A stretch of DNA of 64,000 nt from Flammula alnicola (lineage: Eukaryota > Basidiomycota > Agaricomycetes > Agaricales > Strophariaceae). A program made the translations under genes and the position numbers. This document shows, piece by piece, positions 49,432 through 60,568 of this stretch (position 1 is its first letter; each line of letters starts with the position of its first letter). Under the pieces are notes generated by a model. That model ran no database searches, had not been told where the DNA came from, and saw only the letters and a program-made list of their open reading frames with translations. The DNA lies in the NCBI GenBank assembly GCA_015499995.1, contig JADNRV010000089.1, positions 62,001 through 126,000 of the forward strand, written 5' to 3'.

Positions 49432-51943
49432 TCAAGGCTCCAGTAATGCATTATTAGGTATCACGACCTCCAACTCGGGATCATACACGATTGTCGCAGG
49501 GCTCCTAGATACCGTGGTCAACTTCCGTCTGCATGTCTCTTGAGAGGGACCCACCGTTGCTCGACTCCCTAGGATTCCCATAGGCCCGAAGAGGAAGGTA
49601 ATAAATAAGCAAGGTTAAGTCTAGTCCCAAAAGCGTGAAACGTACATCTGAGTTGGTCCATGCAATTTGAGCATTCATTTCTGTCAAACCAAAGAAAATG
49701 ACGATGTCGCAGTTAATCTGATAATAGATTCGTCCCTGGGGGTTGTACAGGCATTTCACTGGTATGCTTGAGAAATCTGCGGTGACGGTACACGTCGAGC
49801 TGTAGTTATCTGTAAACGTTTTGAGCGAGTCACGACTTGAGATGAGCTTGGGAGTGATTAGCCTTTGTCGATATCTTTCCATCGAGGAGTTAGATTTAAC
49901 CCTCTATAGCACCACACAGACAAAGTACAATCTTTAAGAGAAGACCTTTCGAATGAAGCATACTGGAAGGATTCCCGAAATTCCTTTGCTTCTGAGACCT
50001 GAGTATTCTAAACGGACAAGCATGGTAAATATCTAGGCAAACATCTGGCATGACCTGCAGCAATACTTGCCTTCGGTAGGACTACCTTGAAGGAGTCCTG
50101 TACGTGTTTGAGACCATTCGGGCGGACAATTGTACTGCCAGATCTTTGGAGGTGCTCGGGATCCGTGGGAATGTATGGAATGACGCAAAAGCATCCATAA
50201 GTGACCTTGGATATTCGCGTTCGAACAAAATGGTCAAGGAAGAAAGATATAGCGCCATCGGCGACTGCCTTGTTACTGGGATAGTGGATCAGCATTGTAT
50301 GTGCCAACAGGGCGATAAGATACTCACACGTGCTCCTCGGGACGAACGACATTCAATCCAAGTGCCTGCTCGGTCATGGCCTTCGACACATTTCTGAAAA
50401 GCCAATCACTGGCGGCGAATCCACCAACCATCAAAACGTGCTATTTCGAAGTATGAAATCGAAGACTAGGGCTTATGGATGACAATGAAACCTACTGAAA
50501 TCTTCTGCGTTGCCGTCTTCCGCTGTTCTAATACCGCTTGTATGATACAATCAATTGCAGGTTGGAAGAACCGCGCAATATCAGACCTGTACCGACATCA
50601 AGCTCGATTTCATTGATAAGTTTGAAAGTAGCACCCACCCTGCGAGCTTCAATTGACCAAATCGAATGTTGCAATTGACATCGTTGTCGCGTGTCGTGCC
50701 AAATTTTATGTATTGTGGTTCTTCAGCGTCTTTGAATCTAAGTTTAGTCGACCTGTCGAAGATATTGACGATGTCCTCGACATCATTGATAAAAGGCGAA
50801 TCCTCAAGAAGACCTGAAGCATGACGCGATGTGAATGAAAGATGACCAGGTCTCAATGATGTGCAGGCGACATACCGAGGAGGAATTTCTTAGCATAAAC
50901 GCTGACGTATACGGACCCGTTAAATAGGCCTAGTGATATTGTTTCAGGTTTAGAACAGGCGATACGGGGGAAGAGCCCATACACTGAGGAGCGGCGATTT
51001 CTTCAAATGTTTGGCTCAACTCTTCAGGCTTCTGCCCATAAGCGCTGAGGTCAACGGTCCCCCCGCCTGCATCGACGATGATGACGCCTTGTCCACTCTA
51101 AATGGAATAGCTCAATCAATAATCTACGCAAAGAGTGGAGAACGCACACTCATAGCTTCAGCCAAGATACCAGCTCGAATTGCGAAATGTAAACTTGCTT
51201 CGCCCTCAGTTACGAGAGACAAGCGGGCGCGGCCACTGAGAGTATCGGGGATTAATCCGGCGATGACAGCCGCACGACGCATCTTGTCTTGCTCAATGCC
51301 TTCCCACCCATTAGGATGGGATAGTACATAACTAATATCACCTTTGGCTGATTCCCAGAGATCGGGTCCGTTGACATGAGTATCTTGAATATATTGAAAG
51401 GTACAGGCGAGGAGATATCGAAGGAAGTCGGCGAAAACATTGATGACCTCCTTCTTTGGAGGAAGTGGATAGATTTCCCAGTCGACATTCTGCTTTGCAC
51501 GTAATTTGGATTTGGTTCGAAGATGCAATTTGAACCTGAATTTCGGCACTTCGTTAGTCGTGAACGATGAATGAAGGAACTTCAAGTGACCATTGCGCTT
51601 TAACCCATCCGTGTTCCTGAGCTTCGACATCTATTCCATCGCGAGTTGTTTCTGCCCCAATTGCGCATACTTTGCCCAGCTTGTCATAGTATATGACGGT
51701 TGGTATCTTCGATGCTCCGCCGATTGTGCCTTGTGCCGGAAACCTGGTGACTCCTTTGATTATTGGAACTTGGCCTGGGTCAAGAACACTGAGAAGGATG
51801 AATCGATCATTTGCGGGGATTTCAAGCCTGCGACTCAGAGAGGCTTACCTATACGATATACCACTGAATGTCGTGCCAACGTCGAACGCGACTACAAGTT
51901 TGCGGCGAGATCCTTCGTAGACTGCGGATCCGGAAGACGACAT
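49432..51943 (-). CDS. Hsp12A-like (Hsp70 superfamily) ATPase, copy 2, intact
   Basis: ATG at 51943 (MSSSGSAVYEGSRRK) is followed by LVVAFDVGTTFSGISYS, the phosphate-1 loop. The exon order is the same as in the copy at 27.8-30.3 kb. Readable parts are SVLDPGQVPIIKGVTRFPA, GKVCAIGAETTRDGID, VLSHPNGWEGIEQDKMRRAA, LSLVTEGEASLHFAI, GVIIVDAGGGTVDLSAYG (phosphate-2) and AVADGAISFFLDHFVRTRIS. The last exon is SPATIVYDPELEVVIPNNAL and TGA at 49432-49434. The place where copy 1 slips frame is open here (KVCAIGAET). All visible exons are in frame, so this looks functional. HSPA12-type proteins bind ATP but are not classical chaperones. Mushrooms carry many copies, sometimes linked to stress or self/non-self responses; the role is not known. 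Confidence 0.85.
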
Positions 51944-52528
51944 GGTAGCAAGCTGCAAAGAGATGTGAAAGAACACAGGGACAAAGATTCCTCAAAGGGA
52001 AAATTCAGATGTTAGGGAATTCAAGAAAGCTAAGAGAGTGCCTTTGAAGGAAGCAGTGTAGGTGGAGGAGTTCTGCACATAGCTAGAAGTAGGCCTGATT
52101 TTTGACACGTAGTATCCTTCGAAAGTTTGTCACCGTCTTGGTATTAACTTGTGGGGGAATAGTATGCGCTGTGAAGAGGTAATTAAAGCCTTTTGAACTT
52201 AAGGTACTGTGGCTCGGTCACATGATCTTGAATATGGACGCGCCAGTCACTGTCAGTGTCAGTGTCAGGGGCTGTCAGGCGACACGCATCTGGCAACGCC
52301 TCTAAGATTTTCATGCAATGATAACGATTAGCAGTGACTATCTTGGATGTTTGGACCTTCTAATATGTAGAATAGATAGTATTAGCCAAGTACAAGGTGG
52401 TGATCGCTTGCCTCTTGATTAGGGAATCGGTAAGGGAGGGATAGAAGACGCGTAGCGTTCCAATTTTCCAAAAACTCGTTGCATTGAATAGCAATAAATA
52501 CCGAAAATTGTCTAAAACTTTCTATAAT
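51944..52528. other. Intergenic, no gene seen
   Basis: About 585 bases upstream of the intact Hsp12A-like gene, which must include its promoter, and downstream of the truncated third copy. No open frame of note. Confidence 0.45.
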
Positions 52529-52968
52529 TCAATTATCATACACAATTTTCGCGGGACTCCTGGAATATGGATTAGCTTCCTGCGACGAGACAACGAGCCA
52601 AATGCACATACCGATTCTCAACACCCTATTTATCATGTAAAAACATCAGAATGTTAAGTCCTCTAGCGGGAAAAAAAAGAGGGGAAACATACATCCTCTT
52701 TCCACGATATCTGAGCCTTCAACTCCGTCAAACCGAACAGAAGAACAACATGGTAGTCAACGCGGTAGTACGTCCTTCCTTGGTAACCTTTGAAGGGCTT
52801 CAGGGGTAGGTGCGAGAGGTTGGCGATTATAGTGCACAACTCAGTATAGTTCACTATATTCAAACGTAAGTTGTCTCAATGGGTCATTAAAAATAAAAAG
52901 TGACGAACCCGTGTCGGTATCTTTCCATTTTGGTTCCGTAAGACTTCCGCGGTAACGCATCAGCAAAT
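52529..52968 (-). pseudogene. Hsp12A-like copy 3, 5'-truncated remnant
   Basis: Only the last three exons remain. One reads RYRGSLTEPKWKDTDT, matching CYRGAVADPKWKDVDN of copy 1. The next has NYTELCTIIANLSHLPLKPF and VVLLFGLTELKAQISWKE, matching NYTKLCTIEIDLSHLPLTP and FGLTELKAQVAWKE. The last ends SPAKIVYDN and TGA at 52529-52531, matching SATKIVYDPD. Upstream of about 52970 the similarity stops abruptly, and none of the ATPase motifs is present. It lies about 590 bases upstream of copy 2 in the same direction, so it is probably a tandem duplicate cut off at its 5' side. Confidence 0.7.
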
Positions 52969-55900
52969 TGGGGAGATAGGTATATGGCCTTATCCCACCA
53001 TACAAGGGGTTGGCAAGGACCAGAATGTGGGATAATCCTTATAAGCCCATAAGGTGACGGAAGGCCTTATAAGATTCCGGCTTTTATGGAATGTTCACAA
53101 GGCTTGTCGGTATTGGGGCACTTATATGTCTCATCAGGTCATATCGTGCAATATGCAGCCACGTAGCTAGATTGGCAAGGCCAATGATACTTATGTGTCT
53201 CAGTTTATATGTGCTCGAACAGACAATCAAATGACAGCAAAGAAACATTAATGAATAACATGTAGATGGAATACAGGGGAGGACTATGGGCTACAGTACG
53301 TAGAGAAAACAATGGATATAAGAATTCCAGCACTCCCCTGCTTGCCGCGGTGAGCTCCAGGATCAGCAAGAGTGACCGACGGCCCTCGGAAGATGAGCTT
53401 TGCGACCTGTAGAGGAAATGTGAGTGATGTCGAAGAGAACTAGATAGGGCACATACTCGAGGTAGAAGGTGTCCTCGAAGGACATCCTTGAGCATGTCGT
53501 CTTGATCCAGGATGTGGGTGGGCGAGGAGTGGAGGAATGCGACAAGGAGCGAAAACAGCTATTTACGTGTGGTCTGCCACTGCTTCCCGAAAAGCGAAAC
53601 TATAATCAAAAAGTAGAAATCAGTAAGCAAGGTATTGTGGACACCATTCACGACTCAGGTGCAGGAGCAGGCACTGCTTGTCAAGCCAAGTCTACAAGGG
53701 ACAAAGAACCAGCTGGGGCATTGGACACTGCCTAACGAGAAGCCCAAGAAAGCAACAAGACAGTAGCAGCCGCGCACAAGCGCGCGGTGAGCAAACAGAC
53801 ACATATAGGGGCAACAACAGAGGGGACGGGACACAATAGAGGAGAACAACAGGGGAGACAGTTACATGGTGGGCACGGAGTAGGACATGAATGAATACTG
53901 TGAATGGTTTGATAATGGGCAGGGGAATGGAAAAGCGGGAGACAAGGGGAGATGGGTGAGGTGAGAGAGAGACAAATTTGTATTTGGTCGTGGTTGAAGT
54001 CGGAAATAACCAAACATGGAGCGGAGTTTAAACGACTTCGAACGTTCGACAAATGGTGGCTGAATGGTGGTGTGACGGCCCAAAACCTTATGACCAATTA
54101 CACTCAGTAAAAAGCAAAGTCGCGCAAAGTCGGACAAAGTCATCAATATTCATTGGAAAGTCGGCCAGAGTCAGTTAAAAGTCATGCATTGATGGATCTC
54201 AGGTCAGCTTTGCCTTGGCATCGCAAACGTAGTCATTTCGTAGTCGTACCTCAATCATACTCCAGTCAGAGAGTTTAGGCCTTAGGCCTTGCCCACTTGC
54301 ACATCAAATTCAAACTTAGCGATATTTTCGTTTCGACGGGCTGTGAGAAAGTATTCATGTCACGTGAATCTGATGTTCAAATTCCCAACTTGTCTGTGAA
54401 CTTGTCTTCTTCTCAACCACTTCGTCGAAGCTCCGTCTCTGCACAAAGGTCTAGCTGGAAGAACCAGTGAGTTCTTTCATTTAGTTTCATTTCTGCATGC
54501 CCAGTAAACCCCCTTTCATTGCAGGACTTGTGCAGATACTCCAAATGCTCAACGTTGAGCAGAATGTTTGGATCCATGGAGATTCGGGTTTTGAACCAAG
54601 GTATGTCATGTTCTCTCCTTTTCTTTCTTAACCACGGCTGATTCATTTTGCACTCCTCATGTTCTGTTCTTTTGACCATTGCAGATGAAACCAAGTAAGT
54701 CCAGTCCCTCACTGTCATTTGAACCAACCCTCAATTTCATAGAACAGAACCAATGCAAGGATACAAGTTATGGGGTGCAAAGGGGTCAACAGGTTCTTGG
54801 CTGGGTTTTGGGGTCATGATAGCTCTATATAGCTTCACCTTAGTACATGTGTAGCGTCTGACATATAATATATTTGTTTTATGTGCTTTGTAAATGATTG
54901 GAATGACTAGATACGACTTTTGTATGACTATTTTCACAATGAAATGGCTGCATATTGGGTCTGACTGATGGTTGACTAGTGTGTGACCTGCGTCCGACAA
55001 TTTACTGACTATAGACAACATTGACCTGTTCTCGCAAGTCAAAAATGCGTTCCCCAAAGCAGATAATAGTCAGTGAAAGGTAAGTCTTTCTATTTTCGAC
55101 TATTTCATGACCAATTCATGCCTAACTACTGACTCCATTTTTTACTGAGAATTACAAGCGACCATAAGGAAACGGCAAGCCTTAGAGTAGAAATATAAGA
55201 TAAAAATAAACCTTCTCGTCTCTTGGCCACTGGTCACAGTGCTTCCGGCCAGCCTATATGGCCTGATAAGGGAATATTTTCACATGGCAATCGGAACAAG
55301 TATTATTTCGTCCGAAAGGTCAAACCAGGATTTCCTGGTTTTGCTGATGCGCCATATAGATGAAGAAAACGATTCGAAGTCAGATTTGTTGGACGACACC
55401 TGATAGAAACTTTGTCGGAATTCCTTAGTTTCTGACACCGGTGTATTCTAAAAGATGGGATTGTAAGCCAATATTTCCTCCTGGCAGTTTGCGATCATCT
55501 AATTACCTTCAAAAGAATCACACTAAACACCCCTGGCACACGCATATCTCCAGAAATGTCCATGAATTTTGTCAAGGATCTCTTTTGATGCTCCTTGTTG
55601 TTTGGATCATACTGAATGTTGCACATCGTTAGGGAACTGCACGGGTATCGCTGCGGGTTACGCGGGTTTTTCGATGTCTAGCACGTAGTATTTGTCAATA
55701 CGAATTTTTTGCAATTTTTTTTATGCAAAACAGTTGAAAACTGACCAAGTTATGCATTTTTTAAGTTTGGTACTCAAAGGTTCGAAATTGATGTCACACG
55801 GGCCACGGGTAAGAGTTTTTGACTTTCCGCCCCACGCACGTGAGTCCCAAAATGGCAAGAGTATTATATAATACTCAGAATCAAATCAGTTCGTTGCGTT

Positions 55901-56762
55901 CAGCTCGCCATCAGCTTTGCCATAATCAAGAACGCGTGTGACGGTGGCTTCTTGCTCTCAAACCACCACCACCACCTCCTCCGCATCCTCCGTGTCCTCC
56001 GCGTCCTCCTCCCCTCCCTCTCCCCATGCTGTGAGCACCACGTCTGCCCCATATAGCCCTTATGTGCTTGCCCTGATGCATTTGATGTGTTCTGCCATGC
56101 TATGATGCACTCTATCATTGCCTCTACTTATGCTAATATCACACCCTATTTCTTATACTAGCTTTCATAGTAGTAGTCTAGTAGATATATATTCTAATGC
56201 TATATTTATTAAAATTATGCCTCATGAGAATTAAGAGTGATAAATGCCCCTTCCACCCAAAAAAGAGAGCATTTCAAGCTGGAGGGACTTCATTGTCAGG
56301 CATTTGCAACTTGGGCAACTCATTTTGTGGCACCGTGCCACAAACATTATGAACTGGGTCGCGAAATTGGCGAGCTACTTTGAATTTTCAGTGCTTTACA
56401 TAATACAATCCCAATTTGGACATCACGTGAGTGGGGCGGAAAGTCGGCAGCTTCGCCATACCCAGGGATATCCAAAACGGGCGACGCGACCGATTACGAC
56501 CGAAGCGACCAATGTTGACCGATTTTCACCGAACGACCCGGCACGTGCGCACCCCCCCACATGACATCGATATGACGCATGCGCGTTTACCTCTGATATG
56601 ACGCATGCACCTCTAATCTAACTAATCTAATCTCCTCTAATCTAATCTAAGACACTCCACCCACAGATGTCGCGCGCTTAGCCCTCTGCCTCTGCACTCG
56701 ACGACGACGCCAGTGTCCTAGCTGCCCGTAAATCAACCAAGAAGCTAAATCAACAAGAAGCT
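52969..56762. other. Gene-poor 3.8 kb with simple repeats and hAT-like GC-rich motif
   Basis: No gene is supported. CCTTATAAG occurs twice near 53,038 and 53,069. At about 55,633-55,670 a GGGTATCGCTGCGGGTTACG stretch resembles the GC-rich ends of hAT elements. A CCACCACCACCTCCTCC-type run lies at 55,960-56,020. Near 56,567 and 56,596 the sequence GATATGACGCATGC occurs twice, followed by a TCTAA-unit microsatellite at 56,610-56,650, about 110 bases before the nuclease gene. Confidence 0.45.
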
Positions 56763-58595
56763 ATGGGAATACATTCTCTCTGGACAGTAAGCCCCGCAAC
56801 TGATGTCATTTGAATGTTTCTGATTTTTTGTCTTCAATTAGGTCCTTGATCATGTCAAAACGAGCAAATCTTTGCTCACGCTCGCAGCAGAGCATCGTTT
56901 AAGCGCCCAATCTGAAGGAATAGAGGGAAGGAATGCAACACTGATATTAGGGGTGGATATGGGGTACGTACAACCATTTGCTCACTCCTGATTGCCGAGC
57001 TGATAAGTGTTCGCGCATAGAACATGCATGGCCCAATGCAATGCTGGTGCACTAGCCGCTGGGGTGAACCATCAGTGGGCCGGCGCCGGGCTCTATATTT
57101 TCTTCAAGATGTTGACTGAATATATCAAGGCACCGGTCTCGCTTATCTTCGTACTTGATGGCTCGGCGCGACCTCCCTTCAAACGCGGCCACGAGGTTCG
57201 AAGGCAGCCGATATGGTGGATGAGTCTCGCAATTGAGTTAGTCGAAATCTTCGGCTACTGCACACACCCTGTATGTATGTCATGTACTCGCCGTTTTATT
57301 CAAGGCTCAAAGGCTCTTGTCAAGGCGCCTGGCGAGGCTGAAGCTGAGCTCGCAAAGCTTAACTGCAAAGGATATATCCATGGCGTTATCACAAGCGATA
57401 GTGACGCCATTCTATTTGGGACGCGATTGCTCCTTCGAAGGTAACGTACTTCGTGTTTTTTGAGATCTCACTCATCTCTCTACTGCAGCATTCCAAAGAA
57501 AGAGCGAGAATATCCGGACCAGTACATTATCTATACAGCAGGTGCAATGCCGTTAACGCAGGGAGGTGTCATCCTTTTCGCCCTCCTCTGCGGCGGGGAT
57601 TACAGCGATGGGATAGAAGGGTGTGGCCCCACAACTGCGTCTGCACTTGCTCGCTGTGGATTTGGAGACCAGCTCCTTGCTGCTTTCCGTCGCCTTCATG
57701 GAGATGACTTCGATCATTTTCTTATCCAATGGCGCTGTGCTATCCGAGCAGAGTTATTAACTAATTCTCGGAAGTTTCTCAGCAGGTGCCAGCCAAATAT
57801 TGCAGCAGCCATTTCGGGGGCATTTCCGGATCGCCGCATCCTCGATCTCTACGTCAATCCCGTCACATCATGGTCGCCAGGTCCGCCTAACCTTAGCCAA
57901 TGGCAATTTAAACAGCCGTCGATTCCCGCAATCACTCGGTTCTGCACTCAGCACTTTCATTGGCAGACTCCGCAAATAATCAAGCAGAAATTCAAGGCGA
58001 CTCTTTGGCAGGGCATTTTCTTACAAATGCTGTATTCGGTAAGCTCTTTCGCATCTTTGTTAGTGCGAAAATACTAAGCTCTGAATAGCCTTCAGTCAGA
58101 TTTATCCCCGAGTGCAAGCAGCTGAAGCTGCTTGATTCAATACATGCTGAAGTGCTTACTGCGTCACACCAGGTCCGTCGAGGCCAATTTGCACGCGCCT
58201 ATGGAACCGAGCCGCAACCTAAGTTGGTAGTATCGACGGCGAACTTCGTCGACTCAATGGGACCTGGTTTTGCTGGAAATAGTTCAGTCGACCAGGTCAC
58301 TGTTTGGCCATCTCCATCTCTCCCTTCTCGATCATTTTACCAGGAGCTCAGAAGTCGTCGTAAAGGTTCTCAAAAAAAAAAAAAGGTATATCTCCATTGA
58401 ATGCTGTGCGGTAATACCACTCATGCTAAGCCTGAATGTGTTTAGGACGGACAGGCACATGGAGCGGAAAATAGCACAGCGACCCTGCCAGCTCACCCCC
58501 ATCCCTACGCCGATGCAACTGCTATTGATGGCGAAGATAATAAATGGGTTCAGACTGGAGAAAATAGCTGGTTCATTGACCTTACCGCTGACTGA
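56763..58595 (+). CDS. XPG/FEN1-family structure-specific nuclease
   Basis: Six exons (56763-56786, 56842-56963, 57021-57440, 57489-58038, 58089-58385, 58446-58595) join in frame to 520 residues. The start MGIHSLWT is the typical XPG N-terminus with Gly-2. Metal-binding acids are all visible: the Asp in LILGVDMG, the Asp in SLIFVLDGSARPPFKR, the two Glu in KAPGEAEAELAKL, the two Asp in GVITSDSDAILFG and the Asp in CGGDYSDGIEGCGPTTASAL. The last segment is also the helix-two-turn-helix that binds duplex DNA. The layout resembles GEN1/Yen1-like members more than FEN1, as no PCNA box is seen. Such enzymes cut flaps or junctions in DNA. Exon 5 ends in a run of 13 A that encodes Lys. The gene faces the TET/JBP-like gene tail to tail. 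Confidence 0.9.
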
Positions 58596-58698
58596 TAAGG
58601 TATCTTTAGTTTGTTGTTGAATATATGTACGCCCTTAATGTATTGTTAAAATTTGAATATAATGTATTAGATTGCATAACAATGTATGATGAGTGGTA
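58596..58698. terminator. Short shared 3' region of convergent genes
   Basis: Only 103 bases separate the nuclease stop codon (plus) from the dioxygenase stop codon (minus). Both transcripts must end in, or run across, this AT-rich stretch, so they may overlap. Confidence 0.4.
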
Positions 58699-60294
58699 TT
58701 ACTGAAACAGAGGAACTGCTGGATGTTTCCCAATCTTTAAGTCCTGAACAGTAGATAGTAGACCTAAGGACATCCTCCACATGCGGTCTTTCTGTGCTTG
58801 ACTTTTTTCATACCGCTTCTTGTCCTCTTCACGCAATGCTCTGTCGGTGCGAAATCCATTATCCACGTAGCGAAAGATACTGCCGGCGCAGTATTGCGTG
58901 ATTGAGACCCTGACATCGCCATCAACAACTGGAATGTTTGAGTGAGTGATTGTTGCGGATGGAATAAAAATAGTATATCCATGGGGGAATTCAATGACGA
59001 GCTTCAGTTCCCAGAGGACAAGGTGCCCTCCTAATGTATGATCGAAGTCTCCGAGTGCTGTAATTGCGCACCACCCAAACGGACAGTTTTGCGTATCGCG
59101 ATGCTTGTAACAACATACGTTTCGAAAGTTGCACGCAGTTGTAGGAAATATAGTCTTCGGAGTAGTGCGCTTGAGTTCTGGGTCATGAGCTAGAAGCTGC
59201 TCAACGCGGGATTTCTGATACCTATAGACGCCTGGATTCCAGAATTCGAAGGCCGCTAAATGAGCTTACAGTTAATTTTGAAACATGCTGAATGGCTCAA
59301 GGCTTAGGCATACCATTTTGAAATGCAGTAACCCTTCTGAACCCGGGGCAGCCAGAGATGCGACGGATCTTCTCTTCGTGGTGGCTGTTTTCAAGATTGA
59401 TTGGGTGCTTAAATCCGTTTGGAAGTGTAAAGCCGAAGTTGACGGCAGGAAAGTTTCCTCGTTTATGGTTCAACTCGCCTTTCGAAAATGTATTTGGGTC
59501 TGATTCCTCAATGATGACCTTGAATAGGTCCTTGGCTTCTTTATCGTAGGTACTATCTTGGGGGGCACCAGCGATATGGCCAATGATAAGCCCGTTACGA
59601 TCAACGATAGGCTGAGGGGCTTTAGACGGAACTCTAGAAAGCAGGTTCAGTCAGCACATCATAGACAATATATCGGCTAAATCGTACATACCCATCCGTA
59701 CCGCATGCAACATATTGAAACCCATCGTCGATTAGCCTTTTGATCTCAGGAATTTCGGTGGGATTCTGAGGGGCAGGCTTGTTGAGAGCCGTGCGAGCTC
59801 CACTTGCAACCGGCAGTGTGGCGGTGTCAAGCGTTGTCTGCACAATTTCCGCACTGCTGAGGCATTTTTGCGTGGTCTGCGCTGAGGGGGAATATCCATT
59901 GACTAGTATTTGTTTGTTACGCGCATGACGCCGTTTCTTGTGCTGGCGTGATTGCTGGCGCGATGGGTTCGATGGCGAATTATTGGCGGTATCGAGAGCT
60001 GGTGCGGTATCGAGAACCGGCGCTGGGTCGAGCCTTGCTTTTTTAACTGGCCGCGCGTCTTTCATGGCGGACATAACGGTAGCGCCTATTATAAAACACA
60101 GCGCGGCTCTGTAAGCAAAACGTTGGATCTAAAGAAAATGCCCGTGGCTTACCGGGGAAAACTTCATTACAATCATCCTCTCTATCAATTGCTGCACGAA
60201 GAAGAGTGGGAAAGTCTTCTCCTGAAGCAATCACAGGGCTGGCATCCAGGGGCGAATTGGGCGATGCATCTGCGCTGGCAGCAGGAGCCTTCAT
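58699..60294 (-). CDS. TET/JBP-like 2-oxoglutarate/Fe(II) DNA dioxygenase
   Basis: Four exons (60294-60153, 60058-59692, 59633-59314, 59255-58699) join in frame to 461 residues. The start is MKAPAASADASPNSPLDASP. The N-terminal 170 residues are basic and Ser/Ala-rich (RQQSRQHKKRRHARNK looks like a nuclear signal). The dioxygenase core follows with VNFGFTLPNGFKHPIN, then HRDTQNCPFGWCAITALGDF, where H and D of HRD are iron ligands. GGHLVLWELKLVIEF, PSATITHSNIPV (distal iron His) and RVSITQYCAGSIFRYVDNGF (Arg for 2-oxoglutarate) come next. This arrangement is that of the fungal TET/JBP family, which oxidises methylated or other modified bases in DNA and is expanded in mushrooms together with transposons. 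All ligand residues are present, so it is probably active. Its 5' end overlaps a tandem duplication. Confidence 0.88.
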
Positions 60295-60568
60295 TGAGCC
60301 AACTTTCGGCGCTAGAAACGTGTGGCATGCGTGAGTAAGCTTGCAGCCAATAAAAAAACAGACTGAGAGCCCAGGCATGAGCTCAATCAGTCCGTGGAGA
60401 ATAGACGTACGCTGCATTGGGCCATCTGCGCTGGTAGCAGGAGCCTTCATCGAGCCAACTGTTGGCGCTAGAAACGTGCGGCGTGTGTGAGTAAACTTGC
60501 GGCCAATAAAAAAACGGACTGAGAGCCCAGGCATGAGCTCAATCAGTCCGTGGAGAATAGACGTACGC
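60257..60568. repeat. Tandem duplication of about 156 bases at the dioxygenase 5' end
   Basis: Two units offset by 156 bases (for example CATCTGCGCTGG at 60267 and 60423, and TCCGTGG at 60391 and 60547) differ at only a few positions. Each contains the start codon region and first codons of the dioxygenase (SMKAPA...SADxxP) and a small inverted repeat GACTGA ... TCAGTC. The unit next to the gene is in frame with it; the outer one repeats the start but does not continue. Confidence 0.7.

Noticed and set aside
60043..60534. Separate gene of 163 codons with an internal repeat
   Set aside because: Its repeat is the 156-base duplication, and part of it is the true first exon of the dioxygenase gene.
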